Shown piece by piece: positions 1 through 7,898 of a stretch of DNA of 64,000 nt (its first letter is position 1; each line of letters starts with the position of its first letter). Under the pieces are notes generated by a model. The model was not told where the DNA came from and searched no databases. It saw only the letters and a program-made list of their open reading frames with translations. A program made the translations under genes and the position numbers. Location of the stretch: NCBI RefSeq assembly GCF_024807225.1, contig NZ_JANUCO010000001.1, positions 3,348,001 through 3,412,000 on the forward strand, read 5' to 3'. The DNA comes from Chryseobacterium ginsenosidimutans. GTDB lineage: Bacteria; Bacteroidota; Bacteroidia; Flavobacteriales; Weeksellaceae.

Positions 1-1
1 T

Positions 2-1384
2 ATCCCGGAATGGTTGACTGTTAATTACAAATCTGCACATGCTATTTTTAATGATAATACAGCTTTCATTCAAAGTATCAACAATTATCTGTCGAATAAA
101 GCAACCCTTGTACATGATTCGTCTTTAGAAAGTTATTTAACATCTAATGAAGTAAAAGGACATCTAAAAGAAGGGCAAAACATTACCACTATTCTTCAAA
201 AGAAAATAACAACACTACAAAATGCGGAAGGCTTTCTGGCATGGAAAAATTCACCGCTTTTAGGAAGTTTAAAAGTAATATTCGATTTACCGGCTTTATT
301 AATTAATGTACTAATTACTTATTTGGTTTACAGAGGAACAAAAGAGTCTAAAAACCTAAGTAACTTAATGGTTTACATCAAATTAGCCGTAATTCTTCTT
401 GTCATTATCGTAGGTTTCACTTATGTTGATATTGATAATTGGACACCGTTTTTACCTAATGGTTTTGGCGGAGTAATGGCAGGAGTTTCTGCAGTTTTCT
501 ATGCTTATATTGGTTTTGATGCCGTTTCTACTTTGGCGGAAGAAGCAAAAAATCCTCAAAAAGACTTACCAAGAGGGATGATTTACTCTTTGGTGATCTG
601 CACTGTCGTTTACATTATTTTGGCTTTGGTTCTTACCGGGATGGTTTCTTATAAAGAATTGGGTGTTTCCGATCCTTTAGCAGAAATATTTGCCATAAAA
701 GGCGTAAAATGGATGCTTTTCATCGTATCAATCTCTGCGGTTGTAGCCATGACAAGTGTTTTATTGGTGTTCCAGATGGGACAGCCAAGAATCTGGATGA
801 CGATGAGTAGAGATGGATTAATGCCAAAAAAACTGTCTGAAATTCACCCTAAATATAAAACGCCTGCTTTCGCGACAATTCTTACGGGTATTGTTGTGGG
901 ACTTCCTATCTTTTTTACCGACGAAAATTTAATTTTAGATTTTACAAGTATCGGAACTCTGTTTGCGTTCGTTCTTGTTTGTGGAGGTGTTTTGATGCTT
1001 TCCCCACAAAGTGAGGAGGAAATGGCAGAGAGAAAAGGGAAATTCAAAATCCCTTATATTAATTCAAAATACATCTTCCCGATTGGGTTTATCTTGAGTC
1101 TGGTTTTGGTAAATTACATTTTCCCAACCTATTTTACAGATATGTTTAAAGATGTCGTAATGAACATCCCATTGATTACTTTTTTCTTAGTTTGTGTGGT
1201 GATTTCATTCTTGGCATTTCTGAAAAACTTATCTTTAATTCCACTTTTAGGGTTAGTTTCTTGCTGTTATCTTTTAACAGGTATGAGTACAGAAAACTGG
1301 TCTTGGTTTGGGATCTGGTTGGTGTTGGGATTAATCTTCTATTTCTCTTACGGTAAAAAACACAGTAAACTTAATAAAGCTTAG
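2..1384 (+). CDS. APC-superfamily amino-acid permease (cationic amino-acid transporter type), 5'-truncated by window edge
   Basis: An inner-membrane amino-acid transporter of the APC superfamily, closest to the CAT/YfnA branch. About 460 residues are visible and the frame stays open to the left edge (it reads IPEW just before the first possible TTG at 14), so the N-terminus lies outside. Many hydrophobic helices are present. The segment AYIGFDAVSTLAEEAKNPQK (near 502-561) is the family signature, where bulky acidic and NPQ residues follow a membrane helix; QPRIWMTMSRDGLMP is another family-typical loop. The C-terminus is complete and ends in a basic tail. A perfect hairpin terminator follows. 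Substrate is not readable from sequence; cationic or branched amino acids are likely. Confidence 0.9.
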   Translation: MPEWLTVNYKSAHAIFNDNTAFIQSINNYLSNKATLVHDSSLESYLTSNEVKGHLKEGQNITTILQKKITTLQNAEGFLAWKNSPLLGSLKVIFDLPALLINVLITYLVYRGTKESKNLSNLMVYIKLAVILLVIIVGFTYVDIDNWTPFLPNGFGGVMAGVSAVFYAYIGFDAVSTLAEEAKNPQKDLPRGMIYSLVICTVVYIILALVLTGMVSYKELGVSDPLAEIFAIKGVKWMLFIVSISAVVAMTSVLLVFQMGQPRIWMTMSRDGLMPKKLSEIHPKYKTPAFATILTGIVVGLPIFFTDENLILDFTSIGTLFAFVLVCGGVLMLSPQSEEEMAERKGKFKIPYINSKYIFPIGFILSLVLVNYIFPTYFTDMFKDVVMNIPLITFFLVCVVISFLAFLKNLSLIPLLGLVSCCYLLTGMSTENWSWFGIWLVLGLIFYFSYGKKHSKLNKA

Positions 1385-1413
1385 CCCTCAAAAGGTTTTC
1401 AATAAAATATACT

Positions 1414-1450
1414 AAAAAGGCAAAATTGTGAATCGCAGTTTTGCCTTTTT
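1414..1450 (+). terminator. Intrinsic terminator after the permease
   Basis: A perfect 12-bp stem (AAAAAGGCAAAA / TTTTGCCTTTTT) with a 13-nt loop ends in a T run, 30 nt after the permease stop. Confidence 0.85.
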
Positions 1451-1522
1451 GCTTTTTGTACTTTTCTTTAAAAATTGGCTGACTTATTGCTTTAGATTTT
1501 TTAAACCTAAACTAAAAACGCC

Positions 1523-1861
1523 ATGTCTGAAAGAATAAAAACCTTCAAAGAATTTTATCAGTTTTACCTTACCGAACACAGCAGAACGGGAACCAGAATA
1601 TTGCATTTTATAGGGACATTGCTCGTATTTTTCGTGATCGGATATGTCATCAGCTCAGGAAAAGAAAGATTTCTATGGTACGTTCCTATTTTTGGTTACG
1701 GTTTTGCGTGGTTCAGTCATGCTGTGATTGAAAAGAATAAACCTGCAACCTTCAAATATCCTTTATGGTCACTGATTTCGGATTTTAAATTGTTTTTTGA
1801 ATTACTCATCAGAAAGCAAAGTTTTATTGGAGTTGCCAAACCGAAGCAACCTTGGGAATAG
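1523..1861 (+). CDS. DUF962 / Mpo1-like membrane protein
   Basis: A 112-residue protein of the DUF962 family, related to yeast Mpo1, an Fe(II)-dependent dioxygenase of fatty-acid alpha-oxidation. The family pattern is clear: an N-terminal EHSRTGTRILHFIGT block, a hydrophobic hairpin, then FAWFSHAVIEKNKPATFKYP and WSLISDF. The conserved histidines (residues about 19, 28 and 66) match the metal-binding positions of the family. It probably sits in the inner membrane. It stands alone after a terminator, followed by a long repeat-rich spacer. Family assignment is firm; activity in bacteria is inferred from the eukaryotic member only. Confidence 0.88.
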   Translation: MSERIKTFKEFYQFYLTEHSRTGTRILHFIGTLLVFFVIGYVISSGKERFLWYVPIFGYGFAWFSHAVIEKNKPATFKYPLWSLISDFKLFFELLIRKQSFIGVAKPKQPWE

Positions 1862-1917
1862 TTCTTTTAAACAACCTTAGTTAACACTTTATTCAACAAA
1901 GACTGATTGCGATTTTA

Positions 1918-1944
1918 GCTGAGTGAAACGCCCTTGCGAACGAA
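1918..1944 (-). repeat. Dispersed intergenic repeat (GCTGAGTGAAACGCC type)
   Basis: On the minus strand this reads TTCGTTCGCAAGGGCGTTTC followed by ACTCAGC. Close copies lie at 25991-26020, 33378-33406 and 58851-58879, and an interrupted copy at 28261-28310. All are between genes. No function is evident. Confidence 0.7.
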
Positions 1945-2021
1945 TTTTTTTTCAGTTTTAATAAAAAAAATTGCGATCATAGCGTTTAAAAAAGACCTAA
2001 AATTTTCTTATCCCGAACTTA

Positions 2022-2349
2022 GAGTCTATTTAAATTTGATTCAAACATTTTAAAATTTACTGCTGATTTTTAACACAAAGATTTATTCAATATTAATTTA
2101 ATTAAGTGAGCAAAGATGAATCAACAAGTTGATTTTGATGAAGCTATATTTTCACGCTTCGCGAAGCAAATTTTATTTGCCTTTGCCTTCTAAAAATAAT
2201 GCGTAATGTAAATAGAATCTTTGCGTTAAAAAGAATAACAGATTCTGTTTGAAAAGATCTTAAGTCTTTCAATGTAAAAACTTTCACTTTCAAAAAAATA
2301 GATTTTCAAACAGGTTACAAAATTTGTAATATAAAATGTAAACGGGCTC
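2022..2349 (+). mobile_element. MITE-like non-autonomous element, copy 1
   Basis: A 328-bp element found three times in the window (also 20468-20795 and 24512-24839) at high identity over the full length. Ends are imperfect inverted repeats (GAGTCT... / ...GGGCTC), flanked by the 3-bp duplication TTA (2019-2021 and 2350-2352). Inside, a second inverted repeat (TTTTTAACGCAAAG-type) surrounds small palindromes including GCTTCGCGAAGC. No coding potential is present. 3-bp TNA duplications and GAGYCYGTTTA ends fit mobilisation by an IS5-family, IS1031-group transposase (inference). Confidence 0.82.
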
Positions 2350-2360
2350 TTATGCTTAAA

Positions 2361-2368
2361 TAATTTTG
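2361..2368 (+). promoter_or_regulatory. -7 promoter box of the DUF4377 lipoprotein gene
   Basis: TAATTTTG matches the Bacteroidota TAnnTTTG consensus exactly, about 50 nt before the ATG. MITE copy 1 ends 12 bp upstream, so the -33 region now lies in the element, where I see no TTTG at the usual distance. Confidence 0.5.
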
Positions 2369-2419
2369 AATCTACAAATCGGCATAAAAATTGCGCGCTC
2401 AATTTTTAAAGTTTGAATT

Positions 2420-2767
2420 ATGAAAAACACTAAATTATTTCTAAAAGTATTATTTTCCGCAGTTTTTATGCTTGTATTGGCACAATGTACTACAACTGCA
2501 GACGCTTCCGGCGAGAATGAAAAAACATTTATCGTAGGACCCGAAACTGCAGACTGTACAGGAGTTGCACCTATGAAATGCCTGCAGGTGAAAGAAACCC
2601 AATCGGGAAACTGGACAAACTTCTACAGCAATATTGAAGGGTTCACCTACGAACCGGGTTACGAATACGTTTTGAAAGTAAAAACAGAAAAAATCGCCAA
2701 TCCTCCGATGGACGGTTCTTCAATTAAATATACTTTAATAAAACAGGTCTCTAAAACCAAGAAATAA
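2420..2767 (+). CDS. DUF4377 domain lipoprotein
   Basis: A 115-residue lipoprotein. Residues 1-22 form a signal peptide ending in the lipobox LAQC (Cys23). The mature part is one DUF4377 domain with its usual pattern: VGPETADCTGVAPMKCLQVK near 40-58, then FYSNIEGFTYEPGYEY and NPPMDGSSIKYTL. The two cysteines flanking the GVAP segment are conserved in the family. The domain often occurs alone, or fused to META/HslJ domains, in envelope proteins; its function is not established. It is monocistronic, between MITE copy 1 and a strong hairpin shared with the convergent stomatin-like gene. Confidence 0.87.
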   Translation: MKNTKLFLKVLFSAVFMLVLAQCTTTADASGENEKTFIVGPETADCTGVAPMKCLQVKETQSGNWTNFYSNIEGFTYEPGYEYVLKVKTEKIANPPMDGSSIKYTLIKQVSKTKK

Positions 2768-2770
2768 CAA

Positions 2771-2795
2771 AAAACCTCCGAAATTCGGAGGTTTT
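2771..2795. terminator. Bidirectional terminator
   Basis: A perfect 12-bp stem (AAAACCTCCGAA / TTCGGAGGTTTT) with A and T runs on both sides lies between the convergent DUF4377 and SPFH genes, so it can serve both. Confidence 0.85.
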
Positions 2796-2800
2796 ATTTT

Positions 2801-3751
2801 TTATAGATTGCTGCTCGTATTGTGATTGTGATCTTTGGGAGGTTTAGGATAATCACCCTTCGTCGCCTCTCCTACTGTATTTGCCGTGGTCATTGCTACA
2901 ATCAGATCATTCAGCATTCCGCTTGCTGCCGTTGGTGAATTGGGAAGTAAAACAAGATTACTTCTGCTACTCGCTCCTACCGAATGAAGCGTATCATAAT
3001 GTTGCGTAACCACGATTAATGCAGATGCTTCGTGAGAATTAATATCCACATTATTCAGCATTCTTACCGATTCTTCAAGACCTTTTGCTATCTCTCTTCT
3101 TTGGTCCGCAATACCTTGTCCCTGTAATTTTTTAGATTCAGCTTCTGCTTTTGCAACCGCTACAATCCTGATTCTTTGTGCTTCAGATTCATATTCTGCA
3201 GCTGTTTTTTCTCTTTCCGCAGCGTTGATTCTGTTCATGGCATGTTTTACCTGCTCATCCGGATCAATATCTGTTACCAAAGCTTTGATAATATCATAAC
3301 CATAACTCTGCATCGCTTCCTGAAGTTCGGCTTTTACAGCGATCGCAATATCATCTTTTTTCAGGAAAACATCATCCAGTTTTAACTTGGGAACTTCCGC
3401 TCTCACTACATCAAAAACATAAGAAGTGATCTGATCATGTGGACTTTCAAGTCTGTAAAAAGCATCTCCAACCTGTGTTCTGATTACCTGAAACTGAACC
3501 GATATTTTCATTTTCACAAAAACATTATCCAACGTTTTGGTATCGATCATGACATCCAATTGCTGGATTCGCAGATTCATTCTTTTTGAAATTCTATCTA
3601 AATAAGGAATTTTAAGCTGCAAACCCGCATGACGGACAGAATGAAATTTCCCTAAACGCTCCACAATTGCCGCCGTTTCCTGTTTTACAGTGAAAAAAGA
3701 AGCAAATAATGTTACCAACCCGATAAAAACAATAATTCCTAAATATGCCAT
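2801..3751 (-). CDS. SPFH / Band 7 family protein (stomatin-like, QmcA type)
   Basis: A 316-residue membrane-anchored SPFH protein. Residues 1-20 are one N-terminal hydrophobic anchor; the Band 7 domain follows (about 20-190, beginning FFTVKQETAAIVERLGKFH). A long helical coiled coil rich in Ala, Glu and Lys comes next (about 165-240, including INAAEREKTAAEYESEAQRI), then a low-complexity tail ending in an Asn/His/Ser stretch. Such proteins form membrane-microdomain scaffolds and often associate with proteases; no NfeD-type partner gene is adjacent here. It is transcribed alone, divergent from the Crp-type gene. Confidence 0.9.
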   Translation of the reverse strand: MAYLGIIVFIGLVTLFASFFTVKQETAAIVERLGKFHSVRHAGLQLKIPYLDRISKRMNLRIQQLDVMIDTKTLDNVFVKMKISVQFQVIRTQVGDAFYRLESPHDQITSYVFDVVRAEVPKLKLDDVFLKKDDIAIAVKAELQEAMQSYGYDIIKALVTDIDPDEQVKHAMNRINAAEREKTAAEYESEAQRIRIVAVAKAEAESKKLQGQGIADQRREIAKGLEESVRMLNNVDINSHEASALIVVTQHYDTLHSVGASSRSNLVLLPNSPTAASGMLNDLIVAMTTANTVGEATKGDYPKPPKDHNHNTSSNL

Positions 3752-3848
3752 AATTTGATTTTTTAATGAGTCGTTGTTATTTTTATTTTGTTAAAAATAA
3801 TTAGAAAATCTACAAGCAATTAATGTAAATTAATTTTAAGAAAAGACT

Positions 3849-3856
3849 TAATTTTG
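3849..3856 (+). promoter_or_regulatory. -7 promoter box of the Crp-type gene
   Basis: TAATTTTG, an exact TAnnTTTG match, lies 17 nt before the ATG at 3874. Confidence 0.5.
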
Positions 3857-3873
3857 ATTATTAATAATTCATT

Positions 3874-4446
3874 ATGGTTGATGCTAAAGAAATATTAAAA
3901 GCGCACATCTCAAAATTTGCTTCTCTTACTGAAGATCAGTTTGAGTATGTTTTCGGGCATTTTAATATGATAAATCTAAAAAAAGGACAAAGTCTGATCT
4001 CGGAAGGAGATTTCGTAGATCACGAATATTTTGTTTTAGATGGCTGTCTGAAAGCATTTTACCTTAATGATGCTATGAAAATGTTTATCCTTCAGTTTGC
4101 GATGCAGAATTGGTGGGTAACAGATTTTGATGCGCTCTACAGCAAAAACAGAGCAACCATCAACGTTGATTGCGTTACCAATGCAAGTATTTTATCTATT
4201 TCAAATGAAGACAGAGAAAAGATCTGCAGTGAAATTCATGAGGTGGAACATTTTTTCAGGTGGCGAACGAATAAAGGCTATGTTGCAGCTCAAAAACGTT
4301 TGCTTTCTTTCATGAATAACGATGCGAAATTCAGGTATGAAGAACTTATGGCTTTGTATCCTCAATTATACAACTTAGTCCCGAAACATCTGATTGCCGC
4401 TTATTTAGGTGTTACAAGAGAGACTTTGAGTCGACTTCATCAATAG
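3874..4446 (+). CDS. Crp/Fnr family transcriptional regulator
   Basis: A 190-residue regulator with an N-terminal cyclic-nucleotide-binding-like jelly roll (about 20-110; LKKGQSLISEGDFVDHEYFV is the core strand pair) and a C-terminal winged-helix recognition helix (LIAAYLGVTRETLSRLHQ, about 172-190). No CxxC or four-Cys iron-sulphur pattern is present, so it is not a classical Fnr, and the phosphate-binding cassette of true cAMP receptors is not obvious. The protein ends soon after the recognition helix, as many Bacteroidota members do. The next gene, yceI, has a GTGA-N6-TCAC palindrome in its upstream region, a plausible target (inference). Confidence 0.88.
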   Translation: MVDAKEILKAHISKFASLTEDQFEYVFGHFNMINLKKGQSLISEGDFVDHEYFVLDGCLKAFYLNDAMKMFILQFAMQNWWVTDFDALYSKNRATINVDCVTNASILSISNEDREKICSEIHEVEHFFRWRTNKGYVAAQKRLLSFMNNDAKFRYEELMALYPQLYNLVPKHLIAAYLGVTRETLSRLHQ

Positions 4447-4447
4447 C

Positions 4448-4580
4448 AGGAAGTTTGAAGGTGGGAGCCGGAGGTTACTATTGGAATGGTAATTTCTGCT
4501 TGTTAATTTTAATTAAATATAAACCTTTAAAAACATCAATTTCCATCCTCCAACTCCCATCTTCCCGCCCTTAAACTTCT
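4448..4580. repeat. Long imperfect inverted repeat at gene 3' end (GGAAG family), copy 1
   Basis: The left arm (AGGAAGTTTGAAGGTGGGAG) pairs imperfectly with a right arm containing CTCCCATCTTCCCGCCCTTA about 80 nt further on. It begins 1 nt after the Crp-type stop codon. Related inverted repeats occur at 7816-7890, 30962-31029 and 44995-45066, each just after a gene. Confidence 0.6.
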
Positions 4581-4588
4581 CCATATTT

Positions 4589-4604
4589 CGTGATCTACAT
4601 CACG
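4589..4604. promoter_or_regulatory. Crp/Fnr-type palindrome upstream of yceI
   Basis: CGTGATCTACATCACG has GTGA-N6-TCAC half-sites, the core of Crp-family operators. It lies about 55 nt before the yceI start and directly after the Crp-type gene. Binding by that protein is inferred from position and symmetry. Confidence 0.5.
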
Positions 4605-4658
4605 TAACTTTTTCCTTCAATCGGCTGAACTTTGTATCAACATTTAAAACCAATTAAA

Positions 4659-5192
4659 ATGGATACAAAAAAATTTAAAGTAAACAGCAAAAACAGTTTA
4701 GTAGAGTGGATCGGAAGAAAAGTAACCGGAGCTCACAACGGAATAATCGAAGTAAAAGACGGAGATTTCACTTTTGAAAACAACAATCTTCTATCCGGAA
4801 AATTTGTAATCAGCACAAGATCAATCACCATTCTTGATGTTGAAGATGCCGAAACAAACGCACAATTTGCGAGTCATTTGGCTTCAGACGATTTCTTTAA
4901 CTCAGATCAGTTTCCTGATGCGGTTTTCGAAATCATACATGCAGAACCAAGCGACAGTAACCTTTATCATGTAAAAGGAGATCTTACGATCAAAGGAATT
5001 ACAAATTCTATTGAGACAACTTTACAAATTGTGAAGACAGACAATGTTGCAGTTTTAGACGCTAAAATTGTAATCGACAGAACAAAATTCAACATCAAAT
5101 TCAGATCATCAAATTTCTTTGCCAATCTTGGTGACACTTTGATCTACAACAATTTCGATCTGAATGTACATTTGGTTGCAGACGCACAATAA
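4659..5192 (+). CDS. YceI family protein
   Basis: A 177-residue YceI-domain protein, a lipocalin-like beta barrel that binds isoprenoid or other amphipathic ligands. The family order is visible: WIGRKVTGAHNGIIEVKDGD near the N-terminus, the HLASDDFFNSDQFPDAVFEI block in the middle and GDLTIKGITNSIETTL after it. There is no signal peptide, so this copy looks cytoplasmic. I chose the ATG at 4659 (MDTKKFK) over an in-frame TTG at 4632, which falls within the likely promoter. A Crp-type palindrome lies upstream and a terminator-like hairpin after it. Confidence 0.9.
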   Translation: MDTKKFKVNSKNSLVEWIGRKVTGAHNGIIEVKDGDFTFENNNLLSGKFVISTRSITILDVEDAETNAQFASHLASDDFFNSDQFPDAVFEIIHAEPSDSNLYHVKGDLTIKGITNSIETTLQIVKTDNVAVLDAKIVIDRTKFNIKFRSSNFFANLGDTLIYNNFDLNVHLVADAQ

Positions 5193-5223
5193 TTATTAAT
5201 AAGAAATTATTTAAACTTTTATT

Positions 5224-5267
5224 TTAACCGCGAAAGGTTTAACAACTTTTGTCTCTTTTGCGGTTAA
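5224..5267 (+). terminator. Hairpin after yceI
   Basis: Inverted arms TTAACCGCGAAAG and CTTTTGCGGTTAA enclose about 17 nt, 30 nt after the yceI stop. The following T run is weak. Confidence 0.5.
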
Positions 5268-5295
5268 TTTTAATCACAATTAAAAATTTAACATC

Positions 5296-5514
5296 ATGCC
5301 ATTCATTACAATCGACGTTTTACGCGAAGATATTAACCGCGAAAAAAAACAGGAATTAATCAGAAAAATCAGTGAAGTTGTCACTACAGTTTTAAATAAA
5401 GATCCACATTTGACACACATCGTAATCAACGAAATCGAAGATGATAATTGGGGATATGCGGGAGAACAGGTTTCAGTGTTAAAAGAACAAGGATTTTCAA
5501 CAGCAAAAAAGTAA
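5296..5514 (+). CDS. 4-oxalocrotonate tautomerase family protein
   Basis: A 72-residue tautomerase-superfamily protein. After removal of the initiator Met the mature chain starts with Pro (PFITIDVL), the catalytic base of the family. Length, the helix containing REKKQELIRKISEVVTTVL and the strand HIVINEI fit a single beta-alpha-beta subunit that assembles into hexamers. Substrate is unknown. It is 6 nt from the following SDR gene, so probably the first gene of a four-gene run with SDR, NTF2-like and nitronate monooxygenase. Confidence 0.9.
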   Translation: MPFITIDVLREDINREKKQELIRKISEVVTTVLNKDPHLTHIVINEIEDDNWGYAGEQVSVLKEQGFSTAKK

Positions 5515-5520
5515 ATTAAA

Positions 5521-6253
5521 ATGAAAAAACAAACAATAATCGTAACAGGCGCATCATCAGGAATCGGCTTGGAAGTAGCCCGTTATTTTTTGGACAGAGG
5601 TGATAATGTGGTGATTAATTCACAAACAGAATCAAAATTAGAGCAGGTTTATAATGAATTGGGAGCGGGAGAAAATCTGGCGATGGTTGCAGGAAATATT
5701 GCCGATAAGGCAGTTGGAGAAGCATTGGCAAAAACGGCTCTTGAAAAATTCGGTTCGATAGACGTTTTGGTTAACAATGCAGGAATTTACGATAACAAAC
5801 CATTTTTAGAAGTGACAGAAGAATATTTGGATAAATTTTTAACAACCAATTTAAAAGGAACATTCTTCACGACACAAGCCGTTATTCCTCAAATGATTAA
5901 GCAAAAAGACGGAGTTGTCATCAATGTCGGAAACACCTTTGGTTTATCATGCCATTGCACAATCTCCATCGACTGCACCGATTTCGAGCAAAGGAGCAAT
6001 TCACGCTTTGACCTTACAATTGGCAGCGGAATTTGGGAAAGATAATATCAGAGTAAACACCGTTGCACCAGGATTAATCAGAACACCGATGCACGATGAA
6101 ACGATCGACAATAATGTAGGTTTACACTTAATAAACCGCATCGGAGAACCGGAAGAGGTTGCTCAGATGATTCACGCGATTGCTAAGAACAAATTAATTT
6201 CCGGAGCCATCATCAACGTTGACGGAGGAATGGGAGCCGGACACAATTTATAA
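5521..6253 (+). pseudogene. SDR family oxidoreductase, frameshifted by one extra A
   Basis: A classical short-chain dehydrogenase in two frames. The 5' part has the NAD(P) motif TGASSGIG (about residues 8-15) and NNAG; the 3' part begins in another frame and contains SSKGAIHALTLQLAAEFGK and the end of the fold (IINVDGGMG). Removing one A from AAA at 5931-5933 joins them as VGTPLVYHAIAQ. In the restored protein the position four before the active-site Lys is Pro rather than the usual Tyr, so it belongs to an SDR branch without the standard Tyr-x3-Lys. The break may be real or a homopolymer base-calling error. The stop overlaps the next ATG (TAATG). Confidence 0.8.
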
Positions 6254-6705
6254 TGAAAATTCTATTAATCATTGCATGGCTGTTCAGTTTTCCATTGAAC
6301 GGCTATGCACAAAAAACAAGTGTTATGAAAACAGATCAAACACAGGAAACTGAAATAAGAAATGTTATTGAAAACTATTATTTCAAAGGGATTTTTGAAG
6401 GAAATACCGAACTTCTCAAAAAAGCTTTCTATAAAGATGCATTTCTTTTCGGAGACATAAAAGGCGTTCCTTATTTCAAAACCGCAGCACAATATATTGA
6501 AGGGGTTGGAAGTCGTATAAGTCCGGAAAAATCAGGGAAAGATTTCACGGCGAAAATCATTTCTATTGACGTGATTAACTCGATTGCCACAGCAAAATTA
6601 AATGTAAAAATGTATGATTTTAATTACTATAATTTTATAACTTTCAATAAAATTAATGGGGAATGGCTCATTGTCAACAAGACATTAACCGACGTGCAAC
6701 CTTAA
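6253..6705 (+). CDS. Secreted NTF2-like protein (putative lumazine-binding family)
   Basis: A 150-residue exported protein. Residues 1-19 form a signal peptide (cut near YAQ-K); the rest is a cone-shaped NTF2-like fold of the putative lumazine-binding type, with ETEIRNVIENYYFKGIFEGN, then LLKKAFYKDAFLFG and a C-terminal FNKINGEWLIVNKTL. These domains bind small ligands or act as accessory enzymes; no catalytic dyad can be assigned. The start overlaps the SDR stop by one base, so the two are translationally coupled. Confidence 0.82.
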   Translation: MKILLIIAWLFSFPLNGYAQKTSVMKTDQTQETEIRNVIENYYFKGIFEGNTELLKKAFYKDAFLFGDIKGVPYFKTAAQYIEGVGSRISPEKSGKDFTAKIISIDVINSIATAKLNVKMYDFNYYNFITFNKINGEWLIVNKTLTDVQP

Positions 6706-6736
6706 CTTCATTTTTTTAACCAAAATCATCAAAATC

Positions 6737-7810
6737 ATGTGGAATAAAAACAGAATCACAGAATTGCTGGGAATTGAATATCCCATTATGCAAGGTCCTT
6801 TTGGCGGAGGTTTATCAACGGTTGAACTGACAACGACAGTGAGTAATCTCGGCGGTTTGGGAGGATTCGGAGCTTATACTCTCTCACCTCAGGAAATTTA
6901 TGATATTCACAAACAAATACAGTCGAAAACCGACAAACCTTACAACCTTAATCTTTGGGTAAACGATCACGACATCATTGATGAAGAACATACTAAAAAG
7001 CAGTATGAAAAGGCGGTTGAGACTTTTAAACCTTATTTTAATCTTTTAAATACCGAAATTCCTGCACTTCCACCCTCTTTTGAATCGAGATTTCAAAATC
7101 AGCTGCAGGTCGTTTTTGATATTAAACCTAAAGTTTTCAGCTTTATGTTTGGACTTTTAGATGTCAATATCATTGAAGACCTTCATAAACAGGGAACCAT
7201 TGTTTTCGGAAACGCCACAACGCTGGATGAAGCCATTGCTTTGGAAAAATTAGGAGTTGACGTTATTGTTGCTTCAGGTTTCGAAAGTGGCGGTCACAGA
7301 CCTTCTTTTCTCGATAAATCTGAACTTTCTACAACAGGAACTTTTGCTTTAATTCAACTCGTTAAAGATAAAGTAAAAATCCCGGTTGTTGCAGCCGGAG
7401 GAATTGCCAACGGTCGCGGAATTGCCGGAGTTTTCACTTTGGGAGCTGAAGCCGTACAAATCGGGACTGCATTTTTGGCAACCGAAGAATCCGGAGCTTT
7501 GCCGATTCACAAAGAATTTCTGTTCTCCGATGCTGCAAAATCTACTACCCTTTCCAGAGCGTACACCGGAAGATTAGGACGCGGAATTACCACTAAAATC
7601 ACGAGAGATGTATTGGCTGCGACAGACAAAACGTTGCCTTTTCCTTTGCAGACAACTTTCATGGGAACCTTGAGAAAAGCCGCGTTGGAACAACAAAAAA
7701 ATGATTTTGTTTTCTTTTGGTCCGGTCAGATTGCGCCACTTTTAAAATATAAAAAAGCCTCCATTTTAATGCAATCCTTAATCAAAGAAGCGAATGAACT
7801 GCTTGGTTGA
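6737..7810 (+). CDS. Nitronate monooxygenase (2-nitropropane dioxygenase family)
   Basis: A 357-residue FMN-dependent TIM barrel that oxidises alkyl nitronates. Seen: IEYPIMQGPFGGGLS at the N-terminus, ASGFESGGHRPSF where the conserved His is the catalytic base, VKIPVVAAGGIANGRGIAGV and ALGAEAVQIGTAFL-type phosphate-binding segments in the C-terminal half of the barrel. Length matches the family. It lies 31 nt after the NTF2-like gene and likely closes that operon, followed by an inverted repeat shared with the convergent dGTPase gene. Confidence 0.92.
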   Translation: MWNKNRITELLGIEYPIMQGPFGGGLSTVELTTTVSNLGGLGGFGAYTLSPQEIYDIHKQIQSKTDKPYNLNLWVNDHDIIDEEHTKKQYEKAVETFKPYFNLLNTEIPALPPSFESRFQNQLQVVFDIKPKVFSFMFGLLDVNIIEDLHKQGTIVFGNATTLDEAIALEKLGVDVIVASGFESGGHRPSFLDKSELSTTGTFALIQLVKDKVKIPVVAAGGIANGRGIAGVFTLGAEAVQIGTAFLATEESGALPIHKEFLFSDAAKSTTLSRAYTGRLGRGITTKITRDVLAATDKTLPFPLQTTFMGTLRKAALEQQKNDFVFFWSGQIAPLLKYKKASILMQSLIKEANELLG

Positions 7811-7815
7811 TTTGT

Positions 7816-7890
7816 TTGAAGTTTGAAGATGGAAGCGGGAAGTTTTTGCAAATGTTATAAACATCGAGCTTCTATCTTCAAACTTCCATC
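7816..7890. repeat. Inverted repeat at gene 3' end (GGAAG family), copy 2
   Basis: GTTTGAAGATGGAAGC-type left arm and GCTTCTATCTTCAAAC-type right arm around a 25-nt centre, placed between two convergent stop codons. It can act as a bidirectional terminator. Confidence 0.65.
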
Positions 7891-7898
7891 ACTACAAC

